Below are positions 33,114 to 42,565 of a DNA stretch of 61,920 nt, piece by piece. The notes below the pieces were generated by a model. The model saw only the letters and a list, made by a program, of their open reading frames with translations, was not told where the DNA came from and searched no databases. Made by a program: the position numbers and the translations under genes. The number at the start of each line of letters is the position of its first letter. Within the stretch, counting starts at the first letter, position 1. Origin of the DNA: Bacteroidaceae bacterium (lineage in GTDB: Bacteria > Bacteroidota > Bacteroidia > Bacteroidales > Bacteroidaceae); assembly GCA_017503645.1 (NCBI GenBank), contig JAFVSR010000086.1, forward strand, positions 1-61,920, written 5' to 3'.

Positions 33114-36100
33114 TTAAAATTCTTCGGTTTCAGCATCAATTATCTCATCTCTGTCCACATACCACACATAGCCCTTTATGCTTGTGTATCCAATCTTTGC
33201 AAGCAGGTTCATATAATCCCGCACCTGCTCGCAATGCTTTTTCCTCTTCTTTGCAAATTTATAATCCACCACAATAACGTTGTCGTTGTCTATCATCACG
33301 CGGTCGGGGCGGTATGTGTTTTTCTCCTCTTTATAATCTTTGCACAATATGGCACACTCGTTGAACAGTTTGTATCGGCCGCTGAACCAATCCTGCGCCT
33401 GAGGCAGTTGCAATGCTTTTTCAAGTTTGCTTTTTATGTAATTCTTCTCTTTCTCGGTAGATATAAGCCCCTCTAAAAGCAGTTTGTTGAGCTGGCGTGG
33501 CAGTTCGTTGCCGGTAGCCATTTTGGCAAGTATGCTGTGCATAAGCTCGCCTCTTGCAATCGATTCGTAAACTCTTTTCTCCTTTTTGTCCGACACCAGG
33601 AAACGTGCCAGCTCGCGCGACTGCTTGAATGTGAGGCGGTTGCCGTAGCTGCAAAATTCCTGCATCTGCTTCTCCTCGCTATCCACGATGAAGGGGTTGT
33701 TTGTAATCTCCTTTTCCTCTTCTTCGGCAAGGCATATTTCGCCATACGTGTATATGCCGCTGTCGGCATCGTATGAGGAGTTGTTTAGTGCGGTGAGGGC
33801 GGGAATGGTGCTTGCAACCAATTTCGACAGTGTACTCAGCCCATCGCCCTTTCCCTTTTCTATGAAAATCACAAGGTTCCTCTTGGCTCGGGTAGTGGCC
33901 ACGTATAGCAGGTTCAGGTTATCTACAATCTGGAACAGGTACTCGTGGTTGTAGTGCTTTTCATATATCGACTCCAGCATCAGCTTCTTGTTGGTTACAG
34001 GTATAAGGCTCAATGTGTTAAACGGTTCTATCTCCGAGTCGCACCATAGCGTGCCACCGCCTTTTCCCGTCAATTCCCAGTTGCAGAATGGGATAATTAC
34101 CGTGCCGAACTCCAAGCCTTTGGATGCGTGAATGGTCATAATGGTAACACTGTCGCTGCCTGCTGCGGGTATCGTTTCGTCGCATAAACCGTTTTCCCAA
34201 GCCTCCAGAAAGCCTTTGATATCCGATGCCTTGTTGTTTATGCACTCCGATGCCTTGTCGAGGAATGTGAACAGGTAGGCTCCCTCACTCTCTATTTTGT
34301 CTATATTCAGAACTGAAATAAGTTTCTCTATAAGCTCATATATGGGCAAACCTATGAGTGTGGGCATCAGTTCCAGATACTCTTGAGGCAGGAAACGTGG
34401 GAACTCCTTCTTGTCGATACATATATCGGAAATATCCTCGGCCTTTTTTAGCAATTTGTTGTAGAGGGAAACAAATGTGGTGAGGTTTACATCGTCGTTG
34501 GGGGTGTATATGTGGCGCATTGCAGCAATTATCAACTGCACGGCCATAGATGCCGATAGTTTGTATGCCTCGTGCGAAACAATCTTGCGATTGGGAAATT
34601 CCTGCTTGAACGCCTCCACTATCATAGGAATAACGCTCTTGCCGCGCACCAATATGGCAATGTCGCCTGCGGGGATGTTCTGCTCCTCTATGAAATTATG
34701 CAGAGTACTCATAAGCGGTGTGACAGCCTCTTGGCCCATATTGCCGCGCGAGTTCTGCTTGACAATCTCCCTTATCTGCACGTAACCCTCATCTTTTCTC
34801 TTTTCGGGCACAGCCTGCTCCACATCGCCATATGCCCTTTGCAGGCTCTTGAGACCTGCTCCCAAATGGTTGTGGAACGTGGCCGAAATATTTTTCACGG
34901 CACTGCTGAAGAGCATATTGTTGAATGCCACTATGCGGCGCGTGCTTCGGTAATTGGTCGATTTGTAGGTGTATGGGCCATCGGTTACATCCTGCGACAC
35001 AATATCTATTGTTTCGGGGTGATAACTCTCTATGCTGTTCATAATATCCCAGTCGCTGTTTCTCCAGCGATAAATAGACTGCTTCACATCGCCCACAATA
35101 AGATTGTAGTTGCCACGCGCAATAACCTCGTCCAGCAGAATCTTGAAGCACTCCCATTGCAATTTCGATGTGTCCTGGAATTCGTCAATGAATATGTGGT
35201 TTATCTCCGTGCCTATCTTCTCAAAAATAAACGATGTGCTGTCGGTAATCATTCGGCTCAGGAAGTAGGTGGTTTCGGCAAGCAGAAAGCGGTTCTCTCG
35301 CTCATTCTCCTCCTTCAGTGTTTTTGCTATGTTGTTGAGCAATCGAAGCCTGTGGAACATTTCAAGCGACAGCACGCAGCTGTTATACAGCCTGTATTCG
35401 CCGTTTTCAATCTGCTTCAATTCTTGCAGCAATGTTACAATAAGGTCGTTTATTGCAGGGTATGTTGTCAGTTTCCCCTTGTCGACGGTTCCATTGACAA
35501 TCTTGTCAATAACCGCCGATTTTATGAATTTGCCATCCTTGAATTCAAACCCGTTCATAAGGTTGAAGTATTTCCATACGCCGGTGCTTCTCCCAAAAAA
35601 ATCATCCTCGCACATTCCGGTGGTTGCTGCGGCAAATCTTGCATATATATCGTTTACTCTGTTGTTTATGGCATCGCAGCAAGCCTTTTTAAGGCTCTCA
35701 ATTTCGGCACGGAAGCGTTTCAGCAATGCGCCGTTTTCGGCATCAATCTCCTCGCGCAGCTTGTCACCGCGTTGCTGGTACTCCTCCTGCAACAGCTGCT
35801 TTGCAAATGCTTTTATGGCCCACGCTACCTTCCAGCTCTTGTTGCTGTCGAGCTTGTCGTCAATGTAGCTTATAATCTGCTCCATTTCGTCCGACTCCTT
35901 TTCCAGCCTTTTTATATACACATCCACCGCCTCGTCGAGCAACTCCTCACCGTTGAGCAAAAATTCCACATCGCCATTTAGCTCAAGCTCTTTGGCAAGG
36001 CTGCGCAGCACCGATTGGAAAAACGCATCAATCGTCTGTATGCGAAAATGCCCATAGTCGTGCAGAATAAGGTTCAGTGCAGTGCGTGCTTGCCGGCTTA

Positions 36101-36368
36101 TCTCCTCGCGGCTCATAGTGGGGTATGCCTCCTGCATCTTCTTCATATATCCTTCGGATGCGGGCAGCCCGTATGCAATGCCATACAGTTGGCTCAAAAT
36201 GCGCTCCTTCATCTCGCCTGTGGCCTTGTTTGTGAATGTAACGGCCAGAATATGCCTGTATGCCTCGGGCGATTTTATAAGCAATGTAATATATTTGACA
36301 GCCAGTGTAAATGTCTTTCCCGAACCGGCCGACGCTCTGTAAACCTCTAAATTCTTTCTGCTCTCCAT
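33114..36368 (-). CDS. addA: AddA/RecB-like UvrD-family helicase-nuclease
   Basis: 1084 residues. Superfamily 1A helicase motifs occur in order: YRASAGSGKTFTLA (Walker A), FIDEFQDTSKLQW (II), VGDVKQSIYRWR (III), IMTIHASKGLEF (V) and LLYVATTRAKRNL (VI). A C-terminal PD-(D/E)XK domain shows YRPDRVMID and VIVVDYKFAKK; the usual DYKT is DYKF but the catalytic D and K remain. Together with the downstream AddB-like protein it forms a two-nuclease AddAB-type enzyme for double-strand break resection. The operon is just these two genes. The upstream region shows no consensus promoter that I can defend. Confidence 0.88.
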   Translation of the reverse strand: MESRKNLEVYRASAGSGKTFTLAVKYITLLIKSPEAYRHILAVTFTNKATGEMKERILSQLYGIAYGLPASEGYMKKMQEAYPTMSREEISRQARTALNLILHDYGHFRIQTIDAFFQSVLRSLAKELELNGDVEFLLNGEELLDEAVDVYIKRLEKESDEMEQIISYIDDKLDSNKSWKVAWAIKAFAKQLLQEEYQQRGDKLREEIDAENGALLKRFRAEIESLKKACCDAINNRVNDIYARFAAATTGMCEDDFFGRSTGVWKYFNLMNGFEFKDGKFIKSAVIDKIVNGTVDKGKLTTYPAINDLIVTLLQELKQIENGEYRLYNSCVLSLEMFHRLRLLNNIAKTLKEENERENRFLLAETTYFLSRMITDSTSFIFEKIGTEINHIFIDEFQDTSKLQWECFKILLDEVIARGNYNLIVGDVKQSIYRWRNSDWDIMNSIESYHPETIDIVSQDVTDGPYTYKSTNYRSTRRIVAFNNMLFSSAVKNISATFHNHLGAGLKSLQRAYGDVEQAVPEKRKDEGYVQIREIVKQNSRGNMGQEAVTPLMSTLHNFIEEQNIPAGDIAILVRGKSVIPMIVEAFKQEFPNRKIVSHEAYKLSASMAVQLIIAAMRHIYTPNDDVNLTTFVSLYNKLLKKAEDISDICIDKKEFPRFLPQEYLELMPTLIGLPIYELIEKLISVLNIDKIESEGAYLFTFLDKASECINNKASDIKGFLEAWENGLCDETIPAAGSDSVTIMTIHASKGLEFGTVIIPFCNWELTGKGGGTLWCDSEIEPFNTLSLIPVTNKKLMLESIYEKHYNHEYLFQIVDNLNLLYVATTRAKRNLVIFIEKGKGDGLSTLSKLVASTIPALTALNNSSYDADSGIYTYGEICLAEEEEKEITNNPFIVDSEEKQMQEFCSYGNRLTFKQSRELARFLVSDKKEKRVYESIARGELMHSILAKMATGNELPRQLNKLLLEGLISTEKEKNYIKSKLEKALQLPQAQDWFSGRYKLFNECAILCKDYKEEKNTYRPDRVMIDNDNVIVVDYKFAKKRKKHCEQVRDYMNLLAKIGYTSIKGYVWYVDRDEIIDAETEEF

Positions 36369-36564
36369 AGTTCCTTTGTAATTGTGCAGCTGCTTAAATC
36401 TCTTTGCTAATTTACAAATAAACCGCCAAAGTCACGCACTGATATATGGAATAAATTATGCCGGCATTGCAGAATATTTGCCGTGCGCCTCTTCTGTAAT
36501 TTCAAAACTCGCACAATTACGATAAAAAGCAATGCGCAGTATCCTCTTTTCGATAAATTTAACC

Positions 36565-36572
36565 TACCTTTG
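36565..36572 (+). promoter_or_regulatory. -7 box of the panB promoter
   Basis: TACCTTTG at 36565-36572 fits TAnnTTTG; no clear -33 element. The gap 36369-36620 otherwise contains only a short GGCC-GCAG-GGCC inverted repeat in the leader. Confidence 0.6.
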
Positions 36573-36620
36573 CATTGTCATTAGAAATAATATGGCCGCA
36601 GGGCCGCAAAAATACACATT

Positions 36621-37442
36621 ATGTCAAAATATATAGTAGAAGACCCCCGCAAGGTTACAACCCACCGTTTCATCGAGATGAAACAGAAGGGGGAAAAGAT
36701 TGCAATGCTCACAGCCTATGACTACACCACGGCTATGCTCATCGACGGTGCCGGTGTAGATGCTATTTTGGTGGGTGATTCTGCATCGAACGTTATGGCC
36801 GGTAATGTAACGACACTCCCCATAACACTCGACCAGATGATATATCACGCAAAGTCGGTGGTGCGCGGTGTGAAGCGTGCTTTGGTGGTAGTGGATATGC
36901 CGTTTGGTACTTATCAGGTGAATGCCGACGAGGCGGTGAAGAACGCCATACGCATAATGAAGGAGAGCCACGCCGATGCTCTTAAACTTGAGGGCGGCGA
37001 GGAGATTCTTCCCTCGGTGCGCAAGATTCTCGATGCGGGCATACCCATTATGGGCCACCTGGGCCTCACTCCCCAGAGTATAAATAAATTCGGCACATAC
37101 TCGGTGCGTGCAAAGAGCGACGAAGAGGCCGAGAAACTGCGCCGCGATGCACTCCTGTTGCAAGAGGCAGGTTGCTTCGCCCTCGTTCTTGAAAAAATTC
37201 CCGCAGCGCTTGGCAGCGAGGTGGCTCGCAGCCTCGAGATTCCCGTTATAGGCATTGGTGCCGGTGGGGCAGTGGATGGCCAGGTGCTTGTATATGCCGA
37301 TATGCTTGGTATGACAGCCGATTTCACTCCCCGTTTCCTTCGTCGTTATGCCAACCTGCATACTATCATTACCGATGCCGTGGGCAACTACGTGGGCGAT
37401 GTAAAGGCATCCGATTTCCCCAATGAAAAAGAGCAGTATTGA
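36621..37442 (+). CDS. panB: 3-methyl-2-oxobutanoate hydroxymethyltransferase (ketopantoate hydroxymethyltransferase)
   Basis: 273 residues, normal for PanB. It makes ketopantoate from 2-oxoisovalerate and methylene-tetrahydrofolate, the first step of pantothenate and coenzyme A synthesis. Diagnostic stretches are [32 protein letters not shown] with the metal-binding Asp, [31 protein letters not shown], and PVIGIGAGG. It is a single-gene unit, with panC/panD not nearby. The one-carbon donor links it loosely to the glycine cleavage operon upstream. A strong bidirectional terminator follows. Confidence 0.95.
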   Translation: MSKYIVEDPRKVTTHRFIEMKQKGEKIAMLTAYDYTTAMLIDGAGVDAILVGDSASNVMAGNVTTLPITLDQMIYHAKSVVRGVKRALVVVDMPFGTYQVNADEAVKNAIRIMKESHADALKLEGGEEILPSVRKILDAGIPIMGHLGLTPQSINKFGTYSVRAKSDEEAEKLRRDALLLQEAGCFALVLEKIPAALGSEVARSLEIPVIGIGAGGAVDGQVLVYADMLGMTADFTPRFLRRYANLHTIITDAVGNYVGDVKASDFPNEKEQY

Positions 37443-37465
37443 TATAACACATCTATACCTTATTA

Positions 37466-37509
37466 TATAAATAAACGTCAACGCTTTGCAGCGTTGACGT
37501 TTATTTATA
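37466..37509. terminator. Bidirectional terminator between panB and the DUF4369 lipoprotein
   Basis: A perfect 19-bp stem (37466-37484 with 37491-37509) and 6-base loop TTTGCA, flanked by A/T-rich arms in both directions. Confidence 0.88.
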
Positions 37510-37524
37510 TGGGAATTGTTGTAA

Positions 37525-38289
37525 TTATTCCACAATATCGCTCTCCTCGTCACTCTCAAAATCATTGCCCTCTTCTTCAATGGCATTGATTATCTCGTTC
37601 AGAGTACCGGGGTTGGTACGCACCTCCTGTATTTGCAAAAGCATATCATACAAATGGTTATTGTCGCGGTCTATCAGTTTGCTTGGCACGGCGGCTATGA
37701 GCGATGAAAACTCGTTGTTGTCGAACAGGTCGCTGTACTGTACAAGCAGGAATATACCCACCATATTGTTGATGTTCTTGCGTATAACCTCCTGAATGTA
37801 TGTCATAGCATCGCGTTGTGCCTTGTAACAGCTGTTGCTCAGTTCGGCTTTCCTCTCGTCGGTGAGGGTGGTGTCGCGGTACAATGTATCCTGGTACTGC
37901 AACATCTCCACCACATACCTTTCAAGCTCATCCTCAACCTCAATGTTAAGGTCGTTGGTGGGCGAGCCTGTGATGTGGCTGCCTGCGGCTGTTATGTCGG
38001 CATCTATGTTGCCCGGCTCAAGAAAGAACATTGCATATATTGGTTCGTCGCCCTCCTCGTAGCCTATGTAGTAGATTTTGCAACCATCTACCTCACCTTC
38101 GAACAGGAATTTCCCATCCTTTATTACAGTTTTGTCGGTGGTTTTGAAATCTTGTCCATCGTATGAGTAGCCCAAAATGACGGTGTCGCCCTCCTGTGCT
38201 CCCTCAATGGTGCCCTCAACCTTATATGCGGTCGACTGGCAGGCCCACAACGCAATAGCGGCAATAATAAATGCAAATATCTTTTTCAT
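37525..38289 (-). CDS. DUF4369-type lipoprotein without thioredoxin domain
   Basis: 254 residues. A lipoprotein signal ends in IALWAC (Cys17). The region 22-120 resembles DUF4369, the N-terminal beta-domain often found before a thioredoxin fold in Bacteroidota (YKVEGTIEGAQEGDTVILGY, KDGKFLFEGEV). After it comes an alpha-helical stretch, but the CxxC thioredoxin domain is missing and the protein ends in an acidic tail (EEEGNDFESDEESD). The function is unknown. It follows prs by 15 bases and is probably co-transcribed with it. Confidence 0.7.
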   Translation of the reverse strand: MKKIFAFIIAAIALWACQSTAYKVEGTIEGAQEGDTVILGYSYDGQDFKTTDKTVIKDGKFLFEGEVDGCKIYYIGYEEGDEPIYAMFFLEPGNIDADITAAGSHITGSPTNDLNIEVEDELERYVVEMLQYQDTLYRDTTLTDERKAELSNSCYKAQRDAMTYIQEVIRKNINNMVGIFLLVQYSDLFDNNEFSSLIAAVPSKLIDRDNNHLYDMLLQIQEVRTNPGTLNEIINAIEEEGNDFESDEESDIVE

Positions 38290-38304
38290 ACAGATAATAA
38301 CGTA

Positions 38305-39240
38305 TTAGCAGATATATTGTTTGCTGATAGACTGGTTATTGAGCACGCACTCGATGGCCTCGGCAAAAACGCGGGCGATGGACAACTGTTTCACTTTGGG
38401 ACAACCACGGTCATAGGGGATGCTGTTTGTGAAAACAATCTCCTCCATTGACGACTCGCGTACACGCTCCGATGCGTTACCCGACATAATGCAGTGCGAT
38501 GCAATGGCGCGAACCGATTTTGCACCGTTCTCCATCATAAGGTTTGCCGCCTTTGAAATGGTACCTGCTGTATCCACGATATCATCTACAAGAATAACAT
38601 TCTTGTCCTTTACATCACCAATAATCTGCATACTCTCAACCACGTTGGCCTTTGCGCGTGTCTTGTGGCAGAGTACCAGGGGCACACCAAGACATTTCGA
38701 ATATGCGCTGGCACGTTTTGAACCGCCCACGTCGGGTGTGGCAATTACAAGGTCGTCGAGTTTCAATGAGTTAATGTAGGGAACGAATACCATTGATGCA
38801 TAAAGGTGGTCAACGGGAATGTCGAAAAATCCCTGAATCTGGTCGGCGTGCAAGTCCATAGTGATGATACGGCTCACACCTGCAACGCTCAATAGGTCGG
38901 CAACCAATTTGGCACCGATAGAAACACGGGGCTTGTCTTTACGATCCTGACGGGCCCAACCAAAGTAGGGCATCACAGCCACGATGCTCTTTGCCGAAGC
39001 ACGCTTTGCAGCATCAACCATCAACAGCAACTCCATAAGGTTGTCCGAATTGGGGAATGTAGATTGTACCAGGAATACATTCTTTCCACGGATAGACTCC
39101 TCGTAAGATACAGCAAACTCACCATCGGCAAAGTAGGTTGTATTCATCTGACCGAGTTCACAACCCAACTCTTTGCAAATCTCTTCAGCAAGGTAACGCG
39201 ATTTTGTACCTGCAAACACCATGTAAGGGGTATTGTTCAT
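38305..39240 (-). CDS. prs: Ribose-phosphate pyrophosphokinase
   Basis: 311 residues, the usual length. It makes PRPP from ribose 5-phosphate and ATP, feeding purine, pyrimidine, histidine and NAD synthesis. Visible are the ATP-loop region GWARQDRKDKPR, the metal-binding MDLHADQIQGFFDIPVDHL, and the PRPP loop VILVDDIVDTAGTI. Cytosolic. It lies after a ThiE-like gene (49-base gap) and before the DUF4369 lipoprotein. Confidence 0.96.
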   Translation of the reverse strand: MNNTPYMVFAGTKSRYLAEEICKELGCELGQMNTTYFADGEFAVSYEESIRGKNVFLVQSTFPNSDNLMELLLMVDAAKRASAKSIVAVMPYFGWARQDRKDKPRVSIGAKLVADLLSVAGVSRIITMDLHADQIQGFFDIPVDHLYASMVFVPYINSLKLDDLVIATPDVGGSKRASAYSKCLGVPLVLCHKTRAKANVVESMQIIGDVKDKNVILVDDIVDTAGTISKAANLMMENGAKSVRAIASHCIMSGNASERVRESSMEEIVFTNSIPYDRGCPKVKQLSIARVFAEAIECVLNNQSISKQYIC

Positions 39241-39289
39241 AACGCAGCTAATTAAATGTTTTTTGTTATTTATTTTGTTTTTTCTCTAT

Positions 39290-39874
39290 TCAAAGTTTGT
39301 CAACCACCTTTTTCAGTTTCAAAAAGCGGTTTACAAGTTCGGTGTAGTCGGTAGAGCGGCACGAGTCGAAATTTGCCCACAGCTGCTCGTCGAGAATCAC
39401 ACCGCCAAAACCATATGCAGGCAGGCGTTTGAGGTTCGCCTCGTCAATGTTTCCGAATGCCCAGGTCTTTTTGTTTATCATCTTCTTGCCTATTTCGTTG
39501 AGCTCGGCACTCTGGTAGAATGTGCGCCCAAGCGGCCCGAAGCATACGATGTCATATGTCTCGCGCAACTCTTTCAGCTCCTTGAGGTTGTGGGCATAAC
39601 CCACCAACTTGCCCTTTTCGTCGCCCATAGGAGGGTTCGACGTGAGCGAAAAGAGTGTACCGGCCAGGTTATACTCTTGCATAAGACGGCCGTTGCAGGA
39701 AAATATTTTTTTGTGATACTTTTTGGGGATAAGGCCCAGCAACCTCTCAATGAATTGAGGGTGTGGGTATGATCTGTAAAGAAAGAGATAGTCGAGCCCT
39801 TCATCGAACAGGCGTGTTATTATCTTGTCCTCCTCAACAAAAAAAACGGGTTTTGTGGCTACAGCCAGTTTCAT
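39290..39874 (-). CDS. ThiE-like (thiamine phosphate synthase family) protein
   Basis: 194 residues, a little shorter than typical ThiE (about 210). The protein looks like a TIM-barrel of the thiamine phosphate synthase family: DYLFLYRSYPHPQFIERLLGLIP, HKKIFSCNGRLMQEYN, then SLTSNPPMGDEKGKLVG and YDIVCFGPLGRT in the places of the substrate-binding loops. The usual signatures (G-x-x-H-x-G-Q, GPxFxTxTK) are not clearly present, so it may be a divergent or non-catalytic member. It is the first gene of a three-gene unit with prs. Confidence 0.6.
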   Translation of the reverse strand: MKLAVATKPVFFVEEDKIITRLFDEGLDYLFLYRSYPHPQFIERLLGLIPKKYHKKIFSCNGRLMQEYNLAGTLFSLTSNPPMGDEKGKLVGYAHNLKELKELRETYDIVCFGPLGRTFYQSAELNEIGKKMINKKTWAFGNIDEANLKRLPAYGFGGVILDEQLWANFDSCRSTDYTELVNRFLKLKKVVDKL

Positions 39875-39916
39875 ATCTTTAGTGGTAATGTTTGTGTTTC
39901 ATACTATAATACGTTG

Positions 39917-39924
39917 CAAATTTA
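39917..39924 (-). promoter_or_regulatory. -7 box for the thiE-like/prs operon
   Basis: Minus-strand TAAATTTG at 39917-39924 with TTG at 39948-39950 (23-base gap). The rest of 39875-40073 is A/T-rich, and I see no consensus box for the plus-strand Dps-like gene. Confidence 0.55.
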
Positions 39925-40073
39925 ATACATTTTATCATAATCACCGCCAATAAAAATAACAATTATTCTTTTATTTTAATTATTACTCAATAAAACCTCT
40001 GTTTTGCTCCTTTTCTAAAACAAATCGGCCTCTTTTTATGTTCTAAAACTATAACCCCAAAACAGATGTAATT

Positions 40074-40589
40074 ATGGCAAAAGAGAGTGTCTTGATATTG
40101 CGGCAACGCATAGATTTACCCAATTTGCTCGACCAATTGAATGCAGCCCTCAGCGAGGAGTGGCTTGCCTTCTACCAATATTGGGTGGCAAGTTTTGTGG
40201 TCGAGGGTGCGATGCGTGCCGATGTGCAACGTGAATTCGAGGAACACGCGTTGCAGGAGTATAATCACGCCAAGTTGTTGGCCGACAGAATAATACAACT
40301 GGAAGGTGTGCCTGTCCTGAATCCCGCGCAGTGGACTATGCTTGCCCGCTGCAAATACTCGCCACCGTTGAAAAGCGATGTAATCACCCTTCTCAAAGAG
40401 AACATAGCCGCAGAGCGTTGTGCCGTCATACGTTACGAGGAGATAGCCACCTTTACCAACAACATCGACTACACCACCTGCGATATAGCCAAGCGCATTA
40501 TGGCCGAAGAGGAGGAACACGAACAGGATTTGCAGGATTGCCTGCGCGATGTGGAGTGGATAGTGCAATCATCGGCGGTAAAAGTATAG
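40074..40589 (+). CDS. Dps-like ferritin (DPSL/bacterioferritin-type site)
   Basis: 171 residues. A four-helix ferritin-like protein with a bacterioferritin-style di-iron site: E28/E29 in LSEEW, E62 and H65 in EYNHA, E114 in IAAERC, and E146/H149 in EEEEH. The size and order match the Dps-like (DPSL) group described in Bacteroides fragilis and archaea, which stores iron using hydrogen peroxide. Four cysteines (C93, C116, C136, C156) fit the group's habit of carrying paired cysteines. It is a single-gene unit; an oxidative-stress regulator is likely but no operator is recognised. The stop codon overlaps its palindromic terminator. Confidence 0.82.
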   Translation: MAKESVLILRQRIDLPNLLDQLNAALSEEWLAFYQYWVASFVVEGAMRADVQREFEEHALQEYNHAKLLADRIIQLEGVPVLNPAQWTMLARCKYSPPLKSDVITLLKENIAAERCAVIRYEEIATFTNNIDYTTCDIAKRIMAEEEEHEQDLQDCLRDVEWIVQSSAVKV

Positions 40590-40625
40590 CAGAAACGGCT
40601 TGGGCGCGCCCAAGCCGTTTCTGCT
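40588..40625. terminator. 38-bp perfect palindromic terminator (Dps-like/AguB junction)
   Basis: A loop-free palindrome centred at 40606/40607, GC-rich in the middle, between convergent genes and overlapping the stop of the Dps-like gene. Confidence 0.82.
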
Positions 40626-40631
40626 GCAATA

Positions 40632-41519
40632 TTACTCCTCGTCTAAAAATCTTTTTGTTATTGGGTGATACTCCTCTATGCGGCGGTCGCGCAGGAACGG
40701 CCACCACTGGCGCACCTCCTCGCTGCGTTTGAGGCTCACCTCAACCACCTCTATCTGCTCTTCCTCACCAAAATGGGCTATGAATTCGCCCTGTGGGCCG
40801 GCAATGAAACTGTGTCCCCAGAACTGTATGCCGCGTGTCTGGCCCGACGGGTCGGGCTCGTGTCCGCAGCGGTTCACTGCAATCACCGGCAGGCCGTTGG
40901 CCACGGCGTGCCCGCGCTGCACGGTTTGCCAGGCACCAAGCTGTCGGCCTTTCTCCTCGTCGGTGTCGCTGCTCTCCCAGCCGATGGCAGTGGGGTAGAT
41001 AAGCAGGTCGGCACCACGCAACGCCATAAGGCGGGCTCCCTCGGGGTACCATTGGTCCCAGCACACCTGCACGCCCAATGTGCCGATGCTTGTCTTTATG
41101 GGGCGGAACCCTATGTCGCCCGGTGTGAAATAGAATTTTTCGTAATATGCAGGGTCATCGGGGATATGCATCTTGCGATATTTTCCGGCAATGGTTCCGT
41201 CGCTGTCGAAAACCACGGCGGTGTTGTGGTACAACCCTTTGGCACGGGCTTCAAACAGCGATGTCACAAGCACCACCTTGCATTCGGCCGCCACGCTGCC
41301 GTAAAACTCCGTCGATGGGCCGGGGATGGGCTCGGCATACGAGAAGTTCGCGGTCGACTCCACCTGGCAAAAGTATGGCGAGTTGTGCAACTCCTGCAGC
41401 ACCACCAACTGTGCCCCCTGCTGTGCCGTTTTGCGTATTGCCGCAGCAAGTTTCTCTTTGTTCTTCTCAATGTTCTCTCCAATGGAGAGCTGTATTACTC
41501 CAACTTTTATCTTGTCCAT
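40632..41519 (-). CDS. aguB: N-carbamoylputrescine amidase
   Basis: 295 residues of the nitrilase superfamily. The catalytic triad is E43 (LVVLQELHNSPYF), K116 (GKYRKMHIP) and C153 (GVQVCWDQWYPE), and the context is exactly that of AguB. It hydrolyses N-carbamoylputrescine to putrescine, carbon dioxide and ammonia. It follows aguA with a 2-base gap, so the pair converts agmatine to putrescine. Cytosolic. Putrescine and derived polyamines are important in Bacteroidota. Confidence 0.93.
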   Translation of the reverse strand: MDKIKVGVIQLSIGENIEKNKEKLAAAIRKTAQQGAQLVVLQELHNSPYFCQVESTANFSYAEPIPGPSTEFYGSVAAECKVVLVTSLFEARAKGLYHNTAVVFDSDGTIAGKYRKMHIPDDPAYYEKFYFTPGDIGFRPIKTSIGTLGVQVCWDQWYPEGARLMALRGADLLIYPTAIGWESSDTDEEKGRQLGAWQTVQRGHAVANGLPVIAVNRCGHEPDPSGQTRGIQFWGHSFIAGPQGEFIAHFGEEEQIEVVEVSLKRSEEVRQWWPFLRDRRIEEYHPITKRFLDEE

Positions 41520-41521
41520 TG

Positions 41522-42565
41522 TTAAATATTATCGGGTGAAGGGTATTGCATAGTAACGCAATGCAGCGAACCGTGCTGCTTTATGAGCGGGCGGCAATCA
41601 ACTCCCACAATCTCCTTGTCGGGGAATGCTTTCTTCAGCACCTCGGCAGCCTTGGCATCATTGTCGGGTTGTGCATATGTGGGGTAGAGCACGGCATCGT
41701 TCATAATGAGGAAATTGGCATATGTGGCAGGCAGGCGCAAACCCTCCTCGTCATATATGGGCCTGGGCGATGGCAGTGCAAGCAGGCGATAGGGCAGGCC
41801 GCTTGCGGTGCGGAATTCCTGTAACTGCCCTTCCATCAAGGAGAGGTCGTTATACTGCTCCGGGTCATCCTTGTCTGCCGCCATATATATAATGGTGTCG
41901 TTAGGCGCAAAGCGGGCTATTGTGTCTATGTGCCCGTCGGTGTCGTCGCCCACGAGGTTGCCGTGGTCGAGCCACAGAACACGGTCGCAGTGCAATTTGT
42001 CGCGTAAAAGGGATTCCAGGTTGCGCTTCATCATCGAGTTCCTGTTGGGTGCAAGCAGGCAGTGCGATGTGGTGAGCAATGTGCCCTTTCCGTCGCTTTC
42101 TACTGAACCGCCTTCGAGTACCCATATGTTTTCGTCGATGTATTCTCCCTTGAGTATTCCCGATGCATACAGATGCTTGTTTATGGCATTGTCGTGCCCT
42201 GCCTCATATTTCTTTCCCCAACCGTTGAAGCAGAAATCCACGTAGCGGGGCTTTCCGTCCTTCTTGCCAAGCAGAGTGATGAAGCCGTGGTCGCGTGCCC
42301 AGGTGTCGTTGGTAAGACACGAGAATACGATGATATTCTCCATTGTGGCACCGCCATTTTTCAGCAGCAGTTCCACCCATTTCTTCTGGGGGGTTATCAC
42401 AAGCAGCTTTTGTCGTTGGCTTATGGCCTTGGCTATTTCTATGAAGCAGTCGGTGACCTCCTCCAGCATATAGTTCCAGTCGCTGTTGCAGTGCGGCCAA
42501 GTGAGCTGTACAAAATTTTGCTTGTGCCACTCGGCCGGAAAATATAACTCTTGTTGCTTGCTCAT
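41522..42565 (-). CDS. aguA: Agmatine deiminase
   Basis: 347 residues of the guanidino-modifying (PAD-type) superfamily. Substrate-binding features include FPAEWHKQNFVQLTWPH near the N-terminus, RDHGF, and WVLEGGSVESDGKGTLL with the catalytic Glu, and the nucleophile is C336 in HGSLHCVTMQYPSP. It deiminates agmatine to N-carbamoylputrescine, the substrate of AguB. It sits between a DUF2148 ferredoxin-like gene and aguB with no gaps, so all three share one transcript. Confidence 0.93.
   Translation of the reverse strand: MSKQQELYFPAEWHKQNFVQLTWPHCNSDWNYMLEEVTDCFIEIAKAISQRQKLLVITPQKKWVELLLKNGGATMENIIVFSCLTNDTWARDHGFITLLGKKDGKPRYVDFCFNGWGKKYEAGHDNAINKHLYASGILKGEYIDENIWVLEGGSVESDGKGTLLTTSHCLLAPNRNSMMKRNLESLLRDKLHCDRVLWLDHGNLVGDDTDGHIDTIARFAPNDTIIYMAADKDDPEQYNDLSLMEGQLQEFRTASGLPYRLLALPSPRPIYDEEGLRLPATYANFLIMNDAVLYPTYAQPDNDAKAAEVLKKAFPDKEIVGVDCRPLIKQHGSLHCVTMQYPSPDNI

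Noticed and set aside
34572-35981. A 469-codon open frame on the plus strand opposite addA
   Set aside because: It lies wholly opposite the well-supported AddA gene, has no recognisable motif, and its composition mirrors the sense codons. Long shadows like this are common opposite Bacteroidota genes.
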